Shown here: piece after piece, positions 1 to 11,765 of the stretch
Layout: each line of letters begins with the position of its first letter
Numbering within the stretch: the first letter of the stretch is position 1
NCBI RefSeq assembly: GCF_040183065.1
Contig: NC_091122.1
Span: 80,477,455-80,541,454, forward strand
Direction: 5' to 3'
DNA from: Periplaneta americana
Lineage: Eukaryota > Arthropoda > Insecta > Blattodea > Blattidae
DNA length: 64,000 nucleotides
Program-made: the position numbers and the translations under genes
The notes under the pieces: generated by a model
What the model was told of the DNA's origin: nothing
What the model saw: only the letters and a program-made list of their open reading frames with translations
Databases searched by the model: none

Positions 1-779
1 ATCACGCCCAATCCAGCGACCGGGAAATTGTGTGTCGAGAAATTCTCGAACGATCAGGCTCCAATGTGGTGGGGCGCCGTCCTGTTGAAAGATGACGTTC
101 GGCTGCAAATGCATTAACTGAGGCACAACAAATTGATCCAACATGTCGAGGTAGGTATTGCGCGTAACTGTTTCTTCTGCAAAGAAAAAGGGGCCGATGA
201 CCATTGTGCATTTAATTTCGGGCTGTCACGAATGTGTTCCACAATGCAGCGTGGGTTTTCTGACCCCCAAATACGCGCATTATGTGTGTTGACTTTGCCC
301 GATAAATGAAAAGTGGACTCATCAGAAAAAGCAATGCGAGTTAAAAATGTTGGGTCTTCATCAGTGTGCTGTAACATGTCGATAGCAAATGCCTGCCTCT
401 TATTACCGTCATCTGGTTTCAGTTCATGAACCAACTGCAGTTTGTATGCATGAAACCCAAGAGAGCGATGCAGTATCTTATGTACCGTGGACTTCGGCAT
501 CTGCAGTTCTCGTCCCGCTTGTCGAACTGACTTCCGTGGACTTCGTTCATACGCCTCTCTCACTGCTGCTACACGCTCCTCTGATACGCGCACATTACCG
601 CCACCATGCAATTTCACCACACTTCCCGTTGTCAAAAAGTGCTGTTTCCATGTCTTAATGGTGTTCCGTGATGGTGGGTCCTTCTGGAACACGCGCCGAA
701 AGTTGTGTTGCACTTGAATCACCGAATTTGTTTCAGCATACCACCAGATCGCTTGTGCTCGCTCTTGCGCTGTCGCCAT
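1..779 (-). pseudogene. Tc/mariner-like transposase with DUF4817-type N-terminal HTH, frameshifted and cut by the window edge
   Basis: The minus strand starts at an ATG at 777-779 and encodes an N-terminal helix-turn-helix region (MATAQERAQAIWWYAE, PPSRNTIKTW), then a second HTH (RKSVRQAGRELQMPKSTVHK) and the start of the catalytic fold (IAFSDESTFH, first Asp). This order is typical of a very common arthropod transposase family that would move its own element in the nucleus. After residues DSPKLN, near 215-225, the frame breaks. The continuation in another frame has GPFFFAEETVT and FQQDGAPPHW (second Asp), running to base 1. Compared with the usual family sequence, roughly 17-20 bp seem lost at the break. 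The third catalytic acidic residue would lie outside the window. It is almost certainly inactive. Confidence 0.85.
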
Positions 780-958
780 TTTGACTTAAGCTACCGCAGC
801 GCCACGTACAACCTCTCGCGCGGGTTTTTAAAAATAGCCAACGAAATTTCCACAGTTTCTCTGCATATTGCAATGCATGTTACCAACTTATTTCCATTCA
901 TTGATTTTTGGCAGCCAAATGAAATGTGTCAGGTTCATGGTGGACACACTGTATATAT
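780..958 (-). mobile_element. 5' untranslated part and probable outer end of the Tc/mariner-like element
   Basis: Between the transposase start and about base 957 there is no further coding. The segment ends at CAGGTTCATGGTGGACACAC (930-949) followed by TGTATATATAG. The GTCCACC-type end followed by TA-rich sequence suits the outer end of a Tc/mariner element with a TA target. The partner end is outside the window, so the boundary is an inference. Confidence 0.4.
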
Positions 959-2667
959 AGATGTGGAAATACAATGAGCAGCAATCGAATCATTATATTT
1001 AACAGTTAATCACTAACTAATTAACAATGAAATATACTCATGCGGAAATACCGGCAATGTTCATCAGTGCTTCACTGTTACCTTCCCCATCATCATCATC
1101 ATCATCATCATTATCATCATCATCATCCATGTGAATGATGGGGCGGCCTTCTTCTCTGTATTTATTTATTTTCCTCAAATACTGCAAACTTTTGGCCCTA
1201 ATGCTGTGATGCTCCATCACAATTTGGCGATTATTTTGTGTGTGTGTTTTTTTCCCCCTCAATGAAATCCTAATTTGAAAATAACTTTCCTTAAAGTCGA
1301 GATACATCCCTGAAAGTCGATAGTCTTTCAATTTCAATAATATATACATATATTTTTTTTTTAAGTTTGGGCCGCTATTTCTGTGAAATATAGAACTCGT
1401 GCTTTGGTTCGTCTTATGACAGCTTCATTAAAGTTGTCCACAGTTGATTTCGGCGCCGATTATCAATGTCTTTACTCTCCCTTATTATTTAGCTAACACA
1501 GCTCTCAGACAACGGTAAACTCTGTTACAAGTTTTCCAACATTTGTTAGTTTTTTGTTCTTCATAAAGCGCTACACGTTGCTCACGACTTCTCGCGACTG
1601 CGAATGCAATACCCGACCTTTCAGTTTGCTTCTAACAGGCAGCATTTTCACAAACAGAACATAGCAGTGAATCTAGACAATAAATACTACATACTAAACA
1701 ATACAAAACAGAAGCACTACAACTATTTAAGTAACTAAATGTAATGTACGTAACAAACACACTAAATTGCAATACACAAGGCAGTGGTGGTGTAGTACGT
1801 CCTTAGCGCGACTGTATGCCCACACTAACGCTCCCGAGATGTGGCCGCTAAGACAGCCAGGGGAAGACTAAAACTACAATGAACACCCCTTCGAACAAAC
1901 AGTGAACTCGCCCAAACCACTACTTCGCCAGGCCAGATCTGTCACCATAAAGTAACTGGCCTGTACGCACCTTTACTCGCCGAAGTTGCGAAGCACCTAC
2001 CGTTCGCTGTCCAGATAGGAACGCAGCGCGGTTGACTTGCAACCGAATATCGCAATGTTCGGTTGCAAGTCCGGACGCGGCTTAAGCTGACTTCCACTTT
2101 TATGTGACTGAATTTAACACGTGTTTATAGTGGTAGTTTCTTCATTCTGTGAAGGAAACCAGTTTCACTAGTTGTATTTGAGTGAACAATAAATATATAT
2201 AATTCCAATAATGTGAACTAAAGTGATATTATTACATAAGTACAGGGAGTAATATTTTACAAAAAGAAAATGTCTGTCATCTTTTTCCATAGAAAAATAT
2301 AAAATCATAATTATATCGGACATTTTAATTGTTCCTTACTCAAATACTCGTATTTTTAAACACGATTTCATGTAGAAAAGAAAAAAAAACATTAACTCTT
2401 AGAATAAAGCAATTTCGTTAAAATAGACAAAATAAAAAAAACTCATAAAACACTGAGAACGACATGGAAAAAATTTTTCCTTTAAGAAAAGCTCAGTACA
2501 TGCAACCAAGTAAGTAGGTTACATAGGAACACCTAGGAGACCCTTATGCTATGGTATTATTTGCTTGATACTGTTGTGATACTTGTCCGAAATCATCAGC
2601 TCTTAGTTTGTACAAAACAGTTTAATTATGAAATTGTAGCTATCGCTTTGTGTAAGAAATAATTATG
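959..2667. other. Non-coding stretch with a CAT-repeat microsatellite
   Basis: I see no gene here. A (CAT/ATC)n microsatellite at 1084-1133 creates an artificial poly-Asp open frame on the minus strand. A poly-T run lies near 1352-1362. From about 1750 to 2100 base composition is less AT-rich, without a long open frame. Nothing else is supportable. Confidence 0.5.
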
Positions 2668-2800
2668 AGATATCGAGCAAGGTGACTAAGTGGGAGTAAC
2701 TGGACTTGCATTCGGAAGGATCTGAGTTCAAATCCTGGTGTTTGCCAATTTATTCAAGGTTTTCAGTCGTTTCTTTGATTTTGAGATGACTATAAATCTA
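2668..2800 (+). repeat. tRNA-derived SINE, degenerate
   Basis: GGACTTGCATTCGGAAGGAT is followed by a box-B-like GAGTTCAAATCCTGG near 2729-2743. This is the usual tRNA-related head of one insect SINE family, and the tail (CAAGGTTTTCAGTCG) resembles its body. Box A is poorly preserved, so it is a SINE relic and not a functional tRNA gene. Confidence 0.6.
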
Positions 2801-3419
2801 CTTAAAAAGATAAATGTCGAATTGATTGTCATTTAAATATTTTTTCGACGGTGAACATGTCCGTAGATATGGGCACTTGAGGGAAAATATTATTGTACTC
2901 TCTTTTTATGAAAAAAAATTGTAGGCCTACAAGACACGATGCCTGATATTCATCCGTATTCGTACTATAATGCTTTTCACGCGACTTAGCTCATACGGCT
3001 CAACTTCTTCGTGGCTACAATATTTCGTCTGGGCGCATGTAATATTTAAACTACCATAACTAGCAGTGACTGAGTCTTAACATTACAACTAGGCAACGTT
3101 ATTTAACTCTTAAATTGTCAATGTATCCTATAGGATACAACAGGTTAATAGGTTAAATACTATAAATTTAATAGAACAATATAAAAAAATTGGTAGGAAA
3201 ATTAAAATTTCACAATAATATAATATTGTACAACACATAAAAATATGGACATTGTGATAGTTGTTTTCTTTACGGTCCAACAAGGTTTAATAAATTAGTG
3301 TGAGAAGTGAAGCTTTGCCAAGTTAAGGGTTAAGCGCGAATGGCTGGTGTTTTTCTGGGAGGCCAAAAAGTCGCGATCTCCATGAACTAAGTCGTATGGA
3401 AAGGGATATAACGCACAAC

Positions 3420-3905
3420 CACTAGAAGAGTGTTACATCTATGAAATTGTCGATTTTGAGACAACACCATTTTCGTACGCAGAAAAACATATTTTACAAT
3501 CTGAATTAACGTTGTAACTCTAGTTCGTCAAATAGGCGCTAGAATGCGCATGTAACGCTCTTCGGTCTTGTGTTGGGGACTTGACGGAAGAGCGACTAGT
3601 GTTACATTTCGGAATAACTCTGTGCTGTTCTAGTTTTCATGGTTGTGACGTGGTTAATAGCGTTACATGTAGAGTTACAACGGTCTTCGGTTTTGGATAA
3701 GTTGCTTTTTTTATATTTCTTATCCCAGATGACTGTTACATGAAGAAATACAACTCTCTTCCGCTGTAAAAGTCTATTCATCTCGCATTGATTGTTTAAA
3801 AACAGTGTTACATGTTAAGATGTAACAGTCTTCGAGTAATTAAATCTCACTTTGCCTTCATTGTAGTCTTCTTAAATTTGGTTATAAATAAACATGTAAC
3901 TGTCA
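3420..3905. repeat. Left cluster of element-D motif (TGTTACAT / ATGTAAC)
   Basis: At least seven variants occur in 480 bp and both orientations are present: GAGTGTTACATC, CATGTAACGCTCTTCGG, CTAGTGTTACATTTCGG, GCGTTACATGTAGAG, GACTGTTACATGAAG, AGATGTAACAGTCTTCG, CATGTAACTGTCATC. The companion string (C)TCTTCNG often follows the core. Such clusters near transposon ends usually serve as transposase binding sites; that role is inferred. Confidence 0.55.
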
Positions 3906-4217
3906 TCACTTATATACAGTAGTATGTACTGTTTCCCTGGAAAAGGATGAGACGATTGAATATTCCTAAGTCTCAGATGTGAGACACTGCGCATGATCGG
4001 AGACCAGAGCACTGATACACAAGATAACGAATATTGAGTTACTTAAATTCAGGCTATTTGGTTTGTTACTAGCATCGTTCCGAAATTCACTTCAAAAACT
4101 GCAAAAAATATGATAATATTACGTGAATAAAAGATTAATATATACATAAATCGTGTAGTTAAATCGACAATGGACCTTCATGACTAGATCGACACTCCGC
4201 ACAGAAAGGAACGCTTT

Positions 4218-4305
4218 CGTGTCGTTTCAATAGCTCAGACGGTAAGACTTCTGCGTGTTGTATAGAAGAGTGCGAGTTCGATTCTTAGTCTACACAACGA
4301 TTTTT
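4218..4305 (+). repeat. tRNA-like SINE relic
   Basis: Box A is well matched (AATAGCTCAGACGG, about 4228-4241) and box B is close to consensus (GAGTTCGATTCTTAG, about 4271-4285). Acceptor-stem pairing is poor and a T-run follows, so a SINE or tRNA pseudogene is more likely than a real tRNA. Confidence 0.5.
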
Positions 4306-6130
4306 TTTGTCTAAATAACGTTGAAATATAGTTTTACAAAGTCCTGAGATTAAGTGTTAATGATCGCAAACAATACAAAATTACAAGTTATAATATTATA
4401 AACGTTAATCTAATGAATGCATTTATACACATATACAATGTAAATGCATATATATTAAAAACTAACAATAAAAATGAAATAAAAAAATTATGTAATAATA
4501 GACAAACTTTTACAAAGGTTTAGAGTCCTTAGGCTAAGTCATTTGTCGAGTAATTATTACAATATTTTTATTAATAGGTTTCCCATATGTGTAAGAAATG
4601 CACTCGCACAAAACAATTTTTGTTAAAAGTATGGCTTGGGATTATTTCATTCTCACCCCTTCAATTAATTTTAACTATTTTATCTACGTGTTTGCAATAG
4701 TGTTTCATTTAATGTGTATTCAATTTTATTCATGTTATGATTGAATGAAGAAGCACTGCTGCAGTTATTGACTAATTACATATATTAATATAATTATTAA
4801 ATGCATCTGTTAAGTAACCAATTGCAGTATATTTTGCAAAATCTTGAATGTTTAAGTTGTCAATAATATTTCTGTACTATATACTATAATACGTTAAAAG
4901 AATTTGCAATAGATTTGGGATCCTCTACTTTATAATCATTGGTTTTAATGAAAAAATATTTTCTTTCTTAGGATATCTACAAGTTTAAATTTAACAATAT
5001 TTCGAATAGGTTTAATTGTATTATCTGAATTTTGTACTTTTCTATTCAAATATATTCTAATTCCCTCTTTCATAATTTTTTATAAATTACACTGTACTTC
5101 TTATAGTATTTAAGAACATGAGGATCATTACATTGCAACTCATTACATATAGATTCTTCTTTTTAATACATGAGATTTTGAAGTCCCTGCATTATCTACA
5201 TGTTTTTACTTTTGAATTTTTTCACAACATTGAGTGGAGAACATCCACTGAAGTGATTATGAAATTAAGTGAAAAATTCAATACATTTACTCTTAATATC
5301 AGTAGTACCAGTAACATATATGTTTTTCCAAGATTCATTTTATAGACATAAATGTAAATAATCACTAGATACAGCATTTACGATCCTTTCTTAGTTTTTA
5401 AATTAATATTTTGAAATTGTACAGTAACATTGGAAACACTTAGGATTTGTTTATCATGTTCAGACAAACCATTGATTATAGGTTCTGTCGAATAGGAATT
5501 CAGTCTAATTCTGTGTACAAAACATTTATCAATGGCTGTGCTACTTCAGTTTGTATGCTATGGGAAAATGACTCTACGACTTAGGTTCCAGTTTCAAGGA
5601 GTGAATTTAATTTACATTTACGGAAAAGTTCCGAGAGATAATCTATGTATATGTCACTACAGATCACAAATTCCATATGAGATTTCTAAAGTCTTTTCTT
5701 TACAAATTCAATGTTGGCTATAAATATTAATAAATAATGTAAGAAATATGAATGATTGTAGTTAGAAGTCTGATTTACATTATAAAAAGCAAGAAGTTAC
5801 ATTCCTCCGCAAGATTCGAACTTTCGATGATGGTTTTGTTGTCCAACGCACAGCCACGGACCTATTCAATGCTTATGTTAATAACCTACAATTTAGCTGT
5901 AGCAATATGGTGTCATAACTTGGAGTTTATCTACTAAATGTAATTAGATTTAATTTGATTAGTTTCGCAACAATTGGACTTCCTGTTATATCCTGTTATT
6001 TAGATATTTAATTTAGGGTTGATTTATTAACTCTTACTATGCAAGATGCCTCTTATTTCAATAATTCTATATCACGTTAAATAGTCATTGTCTACAATAA
6101 AGTATTATCGTCATCCCTCATTTCTCATCG
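4306..6130. other. AT-rich non-coding interior of element D
   Basis: No gene is seen. The longer open frames (for example 5118-5345 and 5532-5723) have no recognisable domain and arise in very AT-rich sequence. A box-B-like GATTCGAAC on the minus strand near 5812 may mark another SINE fragment. Confidence 0.4.
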
Positions 6131-6132
6131 TA

Positions 6133-7142
6133 ATGGCGAACCGACGTGACATGAGACAGCGAGTTATAGCTCTAGTTGAGGCTGGATATGGGGCTAGATC
6201 TGCTGGCCGTTTGGTCGATGTTCCTGGAAGTACAGCCGCGAGGTGGGTTCATAGTTACCAAAATTTTGGGGAGGTCGAAAATCGCCCTATTCCTGGGCGT
6301 TCGCGGATTTCTTCATTGGAAGAGGATGCTCTCTTATTCGAGACAGTTCGACAGGACCCCTTTCTGACTGCTAACGAAATAAGAGCAGCATCTAACTTTC
6401 CCGGCTCTTCACAGACTGTGATCAGCAGGTTGAGGAACCGCGGTATTAGGAGCCGGAGGGCTGCGCAAATGGAAATTTTGGGGAAAGCACAAACTGTCGA
6501 CCATCTTGCCTTCGCTACCAATCGAGTGGATTTCGATTGGAGAAATGTAATTTTCTCCGACGAAACAACCATCTCGAGTGATTACGAAGTTCCTGTCCGT
6601 GTCTATCGTGAGGAGGTCTCCGACATGACCAGCGCTATGTGCACCGACGTGAAAGATCGGGGCGCTTTAGCATATCGTGTTAGGGGTGGATGTCTTACGA
6701 TGGACCTGGCGTTATAGAACGCATCCATGGCCGGTTTAATGCGGGAACTTATGAGCACATTCTGGAAAATATATTCCTTCCCTCCGCCCGAGAACGTTTT
6801 CCCGAAGGAACATTGCTGTTCCAGCAGGATAACCATCCCGTGCACTATGCTGCAAGCATTCAAAGATGGTTTCAAAGGAGATCCGAGATCGAAATCATTA
6901 ATTTGCCTCCGAAGTCACCTGATTTGAATGTCATCGAAAATTTATGGGCGGAATTGAAAAAGAGAAGGATAGCCACCTATGCCCACCGACGCCCTCGAAA
7001 TCGAGACGAATTGTGGGATCAAGTTGTTGACACCTGGGAAGATCTCGCCGGGGATCAGAACTTATTCCACAATCTCGTGACATCCATGCCGGATCGACTT
7101 AGAGCTGTAATAGAAGCTGATGGCATGTGGACAAGATTTTAA
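6133..7142 (+). pseudogene. Tc1-like transposase with DD35E-type spacing, one frameshift and one stop
   Basis: Translation most plausibly starts at ATG 6133 (MANRRDMRQRVIAL), although the frame is open from about 6088. An N-terminal paired-like HTH (GYGARSAGRLVDVPGSTAAR) and a second HTH near residues 85-125 bind the element ends in this family. The catalytic region begins at VIFSDETTIS (first Asp). Between about 6611 and 6640 the frame shifts, and a TAG replaces an expected Trp codon (TGTTAGGGGTGG). The remainder, open to 7142, holds FQQDNHPVH (second Asp) and SPDLNVIENLW (Glu). By hand count 35 residues separate Asp and Glu, against 34 in classical Tc1. No clear TIR was found. It is inactive as it stands. 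Confidence 0.88.
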
Positions 7143-7324
7143 GTTAACAGGTCTCTTTTTGTTTCTTACGATTTTTGTTTGAGGAAGAACACTTTTAACT
7201 TACAAGTAAGATTTTTTTTTTTTTGACGAGGTTCAGCCCACTTGTAAGACCCAGAAATTGGGTATAAATTATTCCATATTGTTCGACAAATTATACAGTC
7301 GAGGAACTCTGAACAAATTAATTA

Positions 7325-7440
7325 CACCTCAATAAAACAAAAAAGTTTTACCCGGGATCGAACACGAGACGTTTCAGTTATACAGTGGAACCGACACGCT
7401 ACTATCTGAGCTAACGAGACAAGAAAGTTACAGCAGCAGT
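7325..7440 (-). repeat. tRNA-like SINE, minus strand
   Basis: Read on the minus strand there is a box-A-like TTAGCTCAGATAG and a box-B-like GTTCGATCCCGGG about 45 bp later, then a T-rich tail. Spacing and boxes resemble a tRNA, but acceptor-stem pairing is not convincing. A SINE head is the best reading. Confidence 0.5.
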
Positions 7441-8900
7441 CCAGAATGTAGATCCCTTAGCAGGCATTTGCCATTCGGTACAGTGAAGCAATGATATTTT
7501 GTGACTCGAGCTATGTAGTGAAATCCTGGCCTTAAAGAGCTATCTTCTTCGTGATCATTATTCTGGTCCTTGTCCTTGTTGTGGTCCTTGTAACAATTCT
7601 TGTACTATTTGTCATGTTATGTATCGTTACGTCGATATCGAGTGAACCGCGCTGTAGAACTTTAACTTCCGACGACCAAGAATCGTCTCATTATTTTTCA
7701 GGGTAACTGTACATTTTTTAGTTGTAACAGCTTATGATGTAACATATTTAATTACACATAAGCAATATTATAACCGTTTTGCCTCTTCATTTTACTTTCT
7801 AAAGATAAATATTTTTAGGCTTAATCCCATGTACGATACCGGTGATAAAAAGCTTCTGAAATTTCAATTTCATAACTTTGGAATGCCATATCCTTTTTAT
7901 TTAAATTTTTGTATTAATTAAATATCTACTCTAAAATCGTATTTCATACTAATTAATTACTCTAAACTCACATGTTCAGACAATGGAAACAGGTAAGCGG
8001 TTAGTAAAATGATCATCAATGGAACCACCAACAATCAGAATAGCGAAAACTTAGGTTATAAGCCTGTATGCAAAATGAATGATGAAAACAAAAATGAGGA
8101 GCCTAAAGTTTGTCGCAGAAGAATATTGGAATCCACTGCCTTTCGAATATGATTCTTATCTCCCATTTGTTGATAACCATATTTTGAAAGATATTGAATA
8201 ATTTTTCTTCTTTAGACTTCCTAGATAAAAAGAGCTATTCGGAGTCTCTTTCCAGCAATGAAAATCACCCCTGTAGAATCTTTCCGAAAGCTACTCAAAA
8301 TCAATCGTTCAATTTCATTTCTGTTCGAAAGAAGCAAGATTTGAGTCTCTTTTGAGCTGTGAAAGCATTTCACAGGTTTATTACAGTTTTTACGCCTCAT
8401 TGTAATGCAGCATCATATAGACTGAAATAATATTTGTTTCAATGTTTGTTTTATTTTCTTAATTTACGTTAATATAGTCAATTGTTCATGGATAAACATC
8501 AGTATTTATATAATTTGTACCGAATTGTATAAGAAAAAAGAGAAAATAATGAATTCACCATGGTATCTCAGGGACTATGAACATGAAGAATGGCATTAAG
8601 TTGATGATAAATAATCTGATGAAATAATTATTATTGTAATGAATGACTTTTATTATAGATAATTGCAATGCATACCTGTGATAAATGCCATTTCAGATGA
8701 TGGATAATTATAATAGATCCACCTATACAGTATAACTACACACACTTCAGTGCTTCCTTTTTCTGAGGAAATAACTCAAAGTTCATAGAAAAAGTTTGTT
8801 TTGCATTATTATTTACTTCAATAATTCCTTAAATCATTATAAACAAATGAATATTTTCAATAACGTAAATTTAAAATAATTATTTTAAAATATCATTAAT
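7441..8900. other. Non-coding stretch inside element D
   Basis: No gene is supportable. A short region of weak coding appearance at about 8090-8200 has no domain I can name and has stops in all frames around it. ATGTAAC-type cores at 7735-7741 may be stray motif copies. Confidence 0.4.
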
Positions 8901-9244
8901 GGTATTAACGTTACATCTCACTAAAATGCGAAAAAAGCCTCTCTCGCATATGGTTACATCGTCTGAAACTATATTTAAAAAAATGTTTAAAATCACAATT
9001 CCTTCAAAAAAGTCAATTACTGTTATGATTGAACTCCCTTGTTGTGAGAAAGTTACAAATCATTGTCCACAGTAGTCACTAGCACGATTCCAAAACTGAC
9101 AAAATTTCAATCTCCATTTCCCGAAAGTAAGATATTTTGAGATGTAACACTCTTCTAGTGGGGTGTGATAATTCCTGTTACTTGCCGTCTTTATAGGCCT
9201 ATTTTACCGAAGAGTACAAAAATTCTGCACTCTTTGTATTTTAC

Positions 9245-9246
<2 letters not shown>

Positions 9247-9322
<76 letters not shown>

Positions 9323-9440
9323 TAATATTTATTGCTAGAATAAAGATACATATTGTTTTTATATAAAAATCACTTTAGCAGCCCCAGAAAGAGTACATAC
9401 TCGTGCTCAGGGGGCATCCCTCAAAAGTTTAAAATAAGTA
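9247..9440 (-). repeat. (AAT)n microsatellite adjoining a probable retroelement 3' end
   Basis: An (AAT)n run covers 9247-9326. Read on the minus strand, the sequence at 9440-9327 (AGGGATGCCCCCTGAGCACG, TTCTGGGGCTGC) leads into AATAAA signals and then the microsatellite. That is how an insect non-LTR retroelement 3' end with a simple-repeat tail looks. No coding part is left, so the assignment is tentative. Confidence 0.4.
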
Positions 9441-9830
9441 CGAGTATTTAATTAATTAACAAAAGGTAAAAAGAGAAAAAGAAAAACACAGATATTACAG
9501 TAATTGAAACTTTATTTAATGTCTCTAAACGATTATTTTATTTGGCTTTTTTAAAATAAAGAGCATTAGCATTGACGGGATAGTTCTTTTCCGTGCAGAT
9601 ACATGAGTTCTGTCGTGTTACTGACGGTGGATATGGTTTGTGACGTACAGTAAATATAGAGCAACAAATAGAAACCAAACGAGTAATAGTTTTACATGTC
9701 AGCATAGCCAACTTGATTGTTTTTCAACTAAATGTAGTCTGACAGCATTGAGCTCTATACTAAAATGGAGGAAACACCGTATGTTAAAATATCGTGCCAC
9801 TAGGTTCGCGCATTGCCATGTTGGTGAGGG

Positions 9831-9832
<2 letters not shown>

Positions 9833-9897
<65 letters not shown>
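9833..9897. repeat. (CT)n microsatellite
   Basis: About 32 CT units run uninterrupted until a final TTTC. The repeat produces a poly Ser-Leu open frame that is not a gene. Confidence 0.95.
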
Positions 9898-9901
<4 letters not shown>

Positions 9902-10559
9902 AACACAGTTGCTACAATGATGTTACCGCCCAAGTCCGTGTATGTATATTGAAATTATTTATATTTTGGGTTATCTTGAACTATTTCTTTCAATTTAATA
10001 TGAGCTATGAATTTCCTAAACTTGTACGTAAACATCATAAATTAAATTAAGTATATAACGTGCTCTACATTACTTCTAACTTAAAAAAATACATACCGTA
10101 CCAATATAAAAAGATGAAAACCAAAGAAAAATGCAGTATATAAAAGAAATCTCTTTGCCTTATCTAGGCAAGTTGCTATCAATGGGCCGGTTCCTTCGAT
10201 GGGCCGGCTCGATTTCTCCATAGATATTGACAATAGGCATACACTGGTGGCTGTATAGTGTACTTCAGGTTGTCAAAGTGTCGCCATATTAGTTGTGAGC
10301 CTCGATGCAGACACAAAGGAGCAGTGAAAGAAGGTAAGGTTTTCACGTTTTTCTTCTAATTTACTAATGTAATGAGGGAAGAATTTCTGTCAAATATTAA
10401 TATCGTATAAATTTCTACAGACAGTGTCTGAAAGTACGATGAATTCTCGTTATTTAGTCATATTCACCAGTGGCTTATGCTGAACCTGGAGTATGGGTGT
10501 TCTGTAAAATAAATATATGTAATTGGCCTATAGTCTCACGAGTTTAGTAGAAATTTCAA
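9898..10559. other. Non-coding stretch, possible 5' exon-like patch
   Basis: No open frame is convincing. At about 10265-10335 a less AT-rich patch (TGTCGCCATATTAGTTGTGA) ends in GAAAGAAGGTAAGG, which looks like a splice donor. It could be a non-coding first exon, but there is no supporting downstream gene. Confidence 0.25.
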
Positions 10560-11765
10560 ATTCATTAACTACTCGTGCTACGTGAGTAAATAAACCATCT
10601 GCTGTTCTATCAGCACTAACATCTACAAAGCCCAAGAATCATTCATAGGCATAGCAGAGAACTGTACATAGTTGAGATTTGTTCTCAATATCAGAAGTTT
10701 CATCAAATATTATAGCTACAAATGAAACTGAGTTAATTTAATTTTTTATTTCTTCTTTTTCTACATCAGTAATAGCTTTTATGGTATCATTTTGAATCAA
10801 TGAAGAAGTTCCTGGAAACACTGTGGAAGAATTTAGATGTTTTCTAAAAGTAAACCATATTTTTTAACACATTCAAAAATTCTAAAAAATTTCCTTTGTT
10901 CAAAGAACTTTCTGATTCGTCACGTTCCCGTAGAGGGAGCTCCTGGTTAGCTAGAAGACAAGTAGCGTCAATGATTTGTATTAATACAGCTTTATTTTTC
11001 TTTACCCCTTCGTTGTATTTAGCCTATTGGTATCAGTTCTTCGTTGATCATCAAGTAAAGTATCAATTCACTTGAATAATTTCAAGGGAAAAATTGTTCC
11101 GGGGCCGGGTATCGATCTGGGGATACTTCGCTTAGTGCACGAATGGTCTACCGACTGAGCTACCCCAGAAAACCATACACGACACCGTCACAATGACATT
11201 TAAGTTGTGTGGATATAAAGGAAAGACTTGTGACGTTGTCGTGTATGGCTCCTGGGGTAGCTCAGTCGGTAGAGCATTCGTGCGCTAAGCGAAGGGTCCC
11301 AGGATCGATACCCGGCCCGGAACAATTTTTCCCTTGAAATTATTTAAGCCTGCTTCACAGGGAGCTTTTACCTGAAAGTCAGATTTGCATATCAATTCAC
11401 TGTTTTCCGAAAAGTTTTGATTTCAGGAAACATTGTACGTGAGTTTGAGATTTTGAATGTTTTTGCTGTGCACTACACAAGTGATTTAAGTCAGCAAACC
11501 CATACTTACTCCAAACCTCATTTTTTGTTAGAAAACAATACGCATGGCCAGCAAAATAACCTGTTTGAAATTTCACAACTTGCTAACCATTCTACATTTT
11601 CATATTGTGAAACAGAAAAATGTCTAGTGTATTGTCCGCTTTTTGTTTTATATTGTTGCACTAAATTCGGAAGTGGCTGGGTAGGTTTACCCTTATTCAC
11701 TATATGTAATTATTTCTCTTCTAGTGGGCGAGAAGAGAATGATTTTTGCAAAAGATACATTACAG
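10560..11765 (-). pseudogene. hAT-superfamily transposase of the ZMYM1/DUF4371 type, split by a SINE dimer
   Basis: The family encodes a TTF zinc-finger domain followed by an RNase H-like hAT core. On the minus strand, 11700-11518 gives KSGQYTRHFSV and SCEISNRLFCWPCVLF. After 11518 come FADLNHLCSAQQKHSKSQTH and LKSKLFGKQ, the end of the TTF domain. Beyond the SINE insert (11072-11389), other frames give KKNKAVLIQIIDATCLLANQ and LPLRERDESESSLNKGNF (about 11000-10880), then VSFVAIIFDETSDIENKSQL near 10720, the start of the catalytic core. It ends near 10560, so the C-terminal half with the dimerisation domain is missing. Many stops and frame changes make it a relic. Confidence 0.85.
11072..11389. 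mobile_element. Palindromic tRNA-SINE dimer with 11-bp target-site duplication
   Basis: Two copies of one tRNA-derived SINE face away from each other around a 36-bp spacer: left arm 11071-11192 (minus), right arm 11229-11348 (plus). The arms match nearly perfectly for about 120 bp. The right copy shows box A TAGCTCAGTCGG and box B GGATCGATACC, then GGAACAATTTTTCCCTTGAA. Only the right copy has a further tail (11349-11389). The whole block is bracketed by TATCAATTCAC at 11061-11071 and 11390-11400. The duplication around the entire palindrome means it entered the hAT copy as one unit, or formed during integration. Confidence 0.88.

Larger units (their letters stand above)
3414..9167. mobile_element. 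Element D: large TIR element with iterated motif, no recognised transposase
   Basis: The left end (3414-3440) and the inverted right end (9140-9167) match over about 27 bp: left begins CACAACCACTAGAAGAGTG, right reversed begins CACACCCCACTAGAAGAGTG. Next to both ends, variants of the core TGTTACAT/ATGTAACA recur: near 3430, 3545, 3593, 3655, 3729, 3803, 3819, 3894 on the left and 8909, 8952, 9143 on the right. The arrangement resembles elements A, B and C of this window. I find no convincing transposase of its own. A Tc1-like copy and two tRNA-like SINEs lie inside. The target duplication could not be settled. Chance similarity of ends 5.7 kb apart is unlikely given the extra motif copies, but no alignment was run. 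Confidence 0.5.

Noticed and set aside
1038..1349. Minus-strand open frame with a run of Asp codons
   Set aside because: The Asp run is a (CAT)n microsatellite and the rest has no domain or coding bias.
3420..3905. Possible CRISPR array because of spaced repeats
   Set aside because: Repeats vary in sequence, spacing and orientation, and this is animal nuclear DNA; they fit transposon subterminal motifs. The same applies to 35831-35922 and 51990-52220.
4218..4305. Functional tRNA gene
   Set aside because: Boxes A and B are present but the acceptor stem does not pair; similar heads at 7325, 11229, 32300, 37700 and 38780 belong to SINEs.
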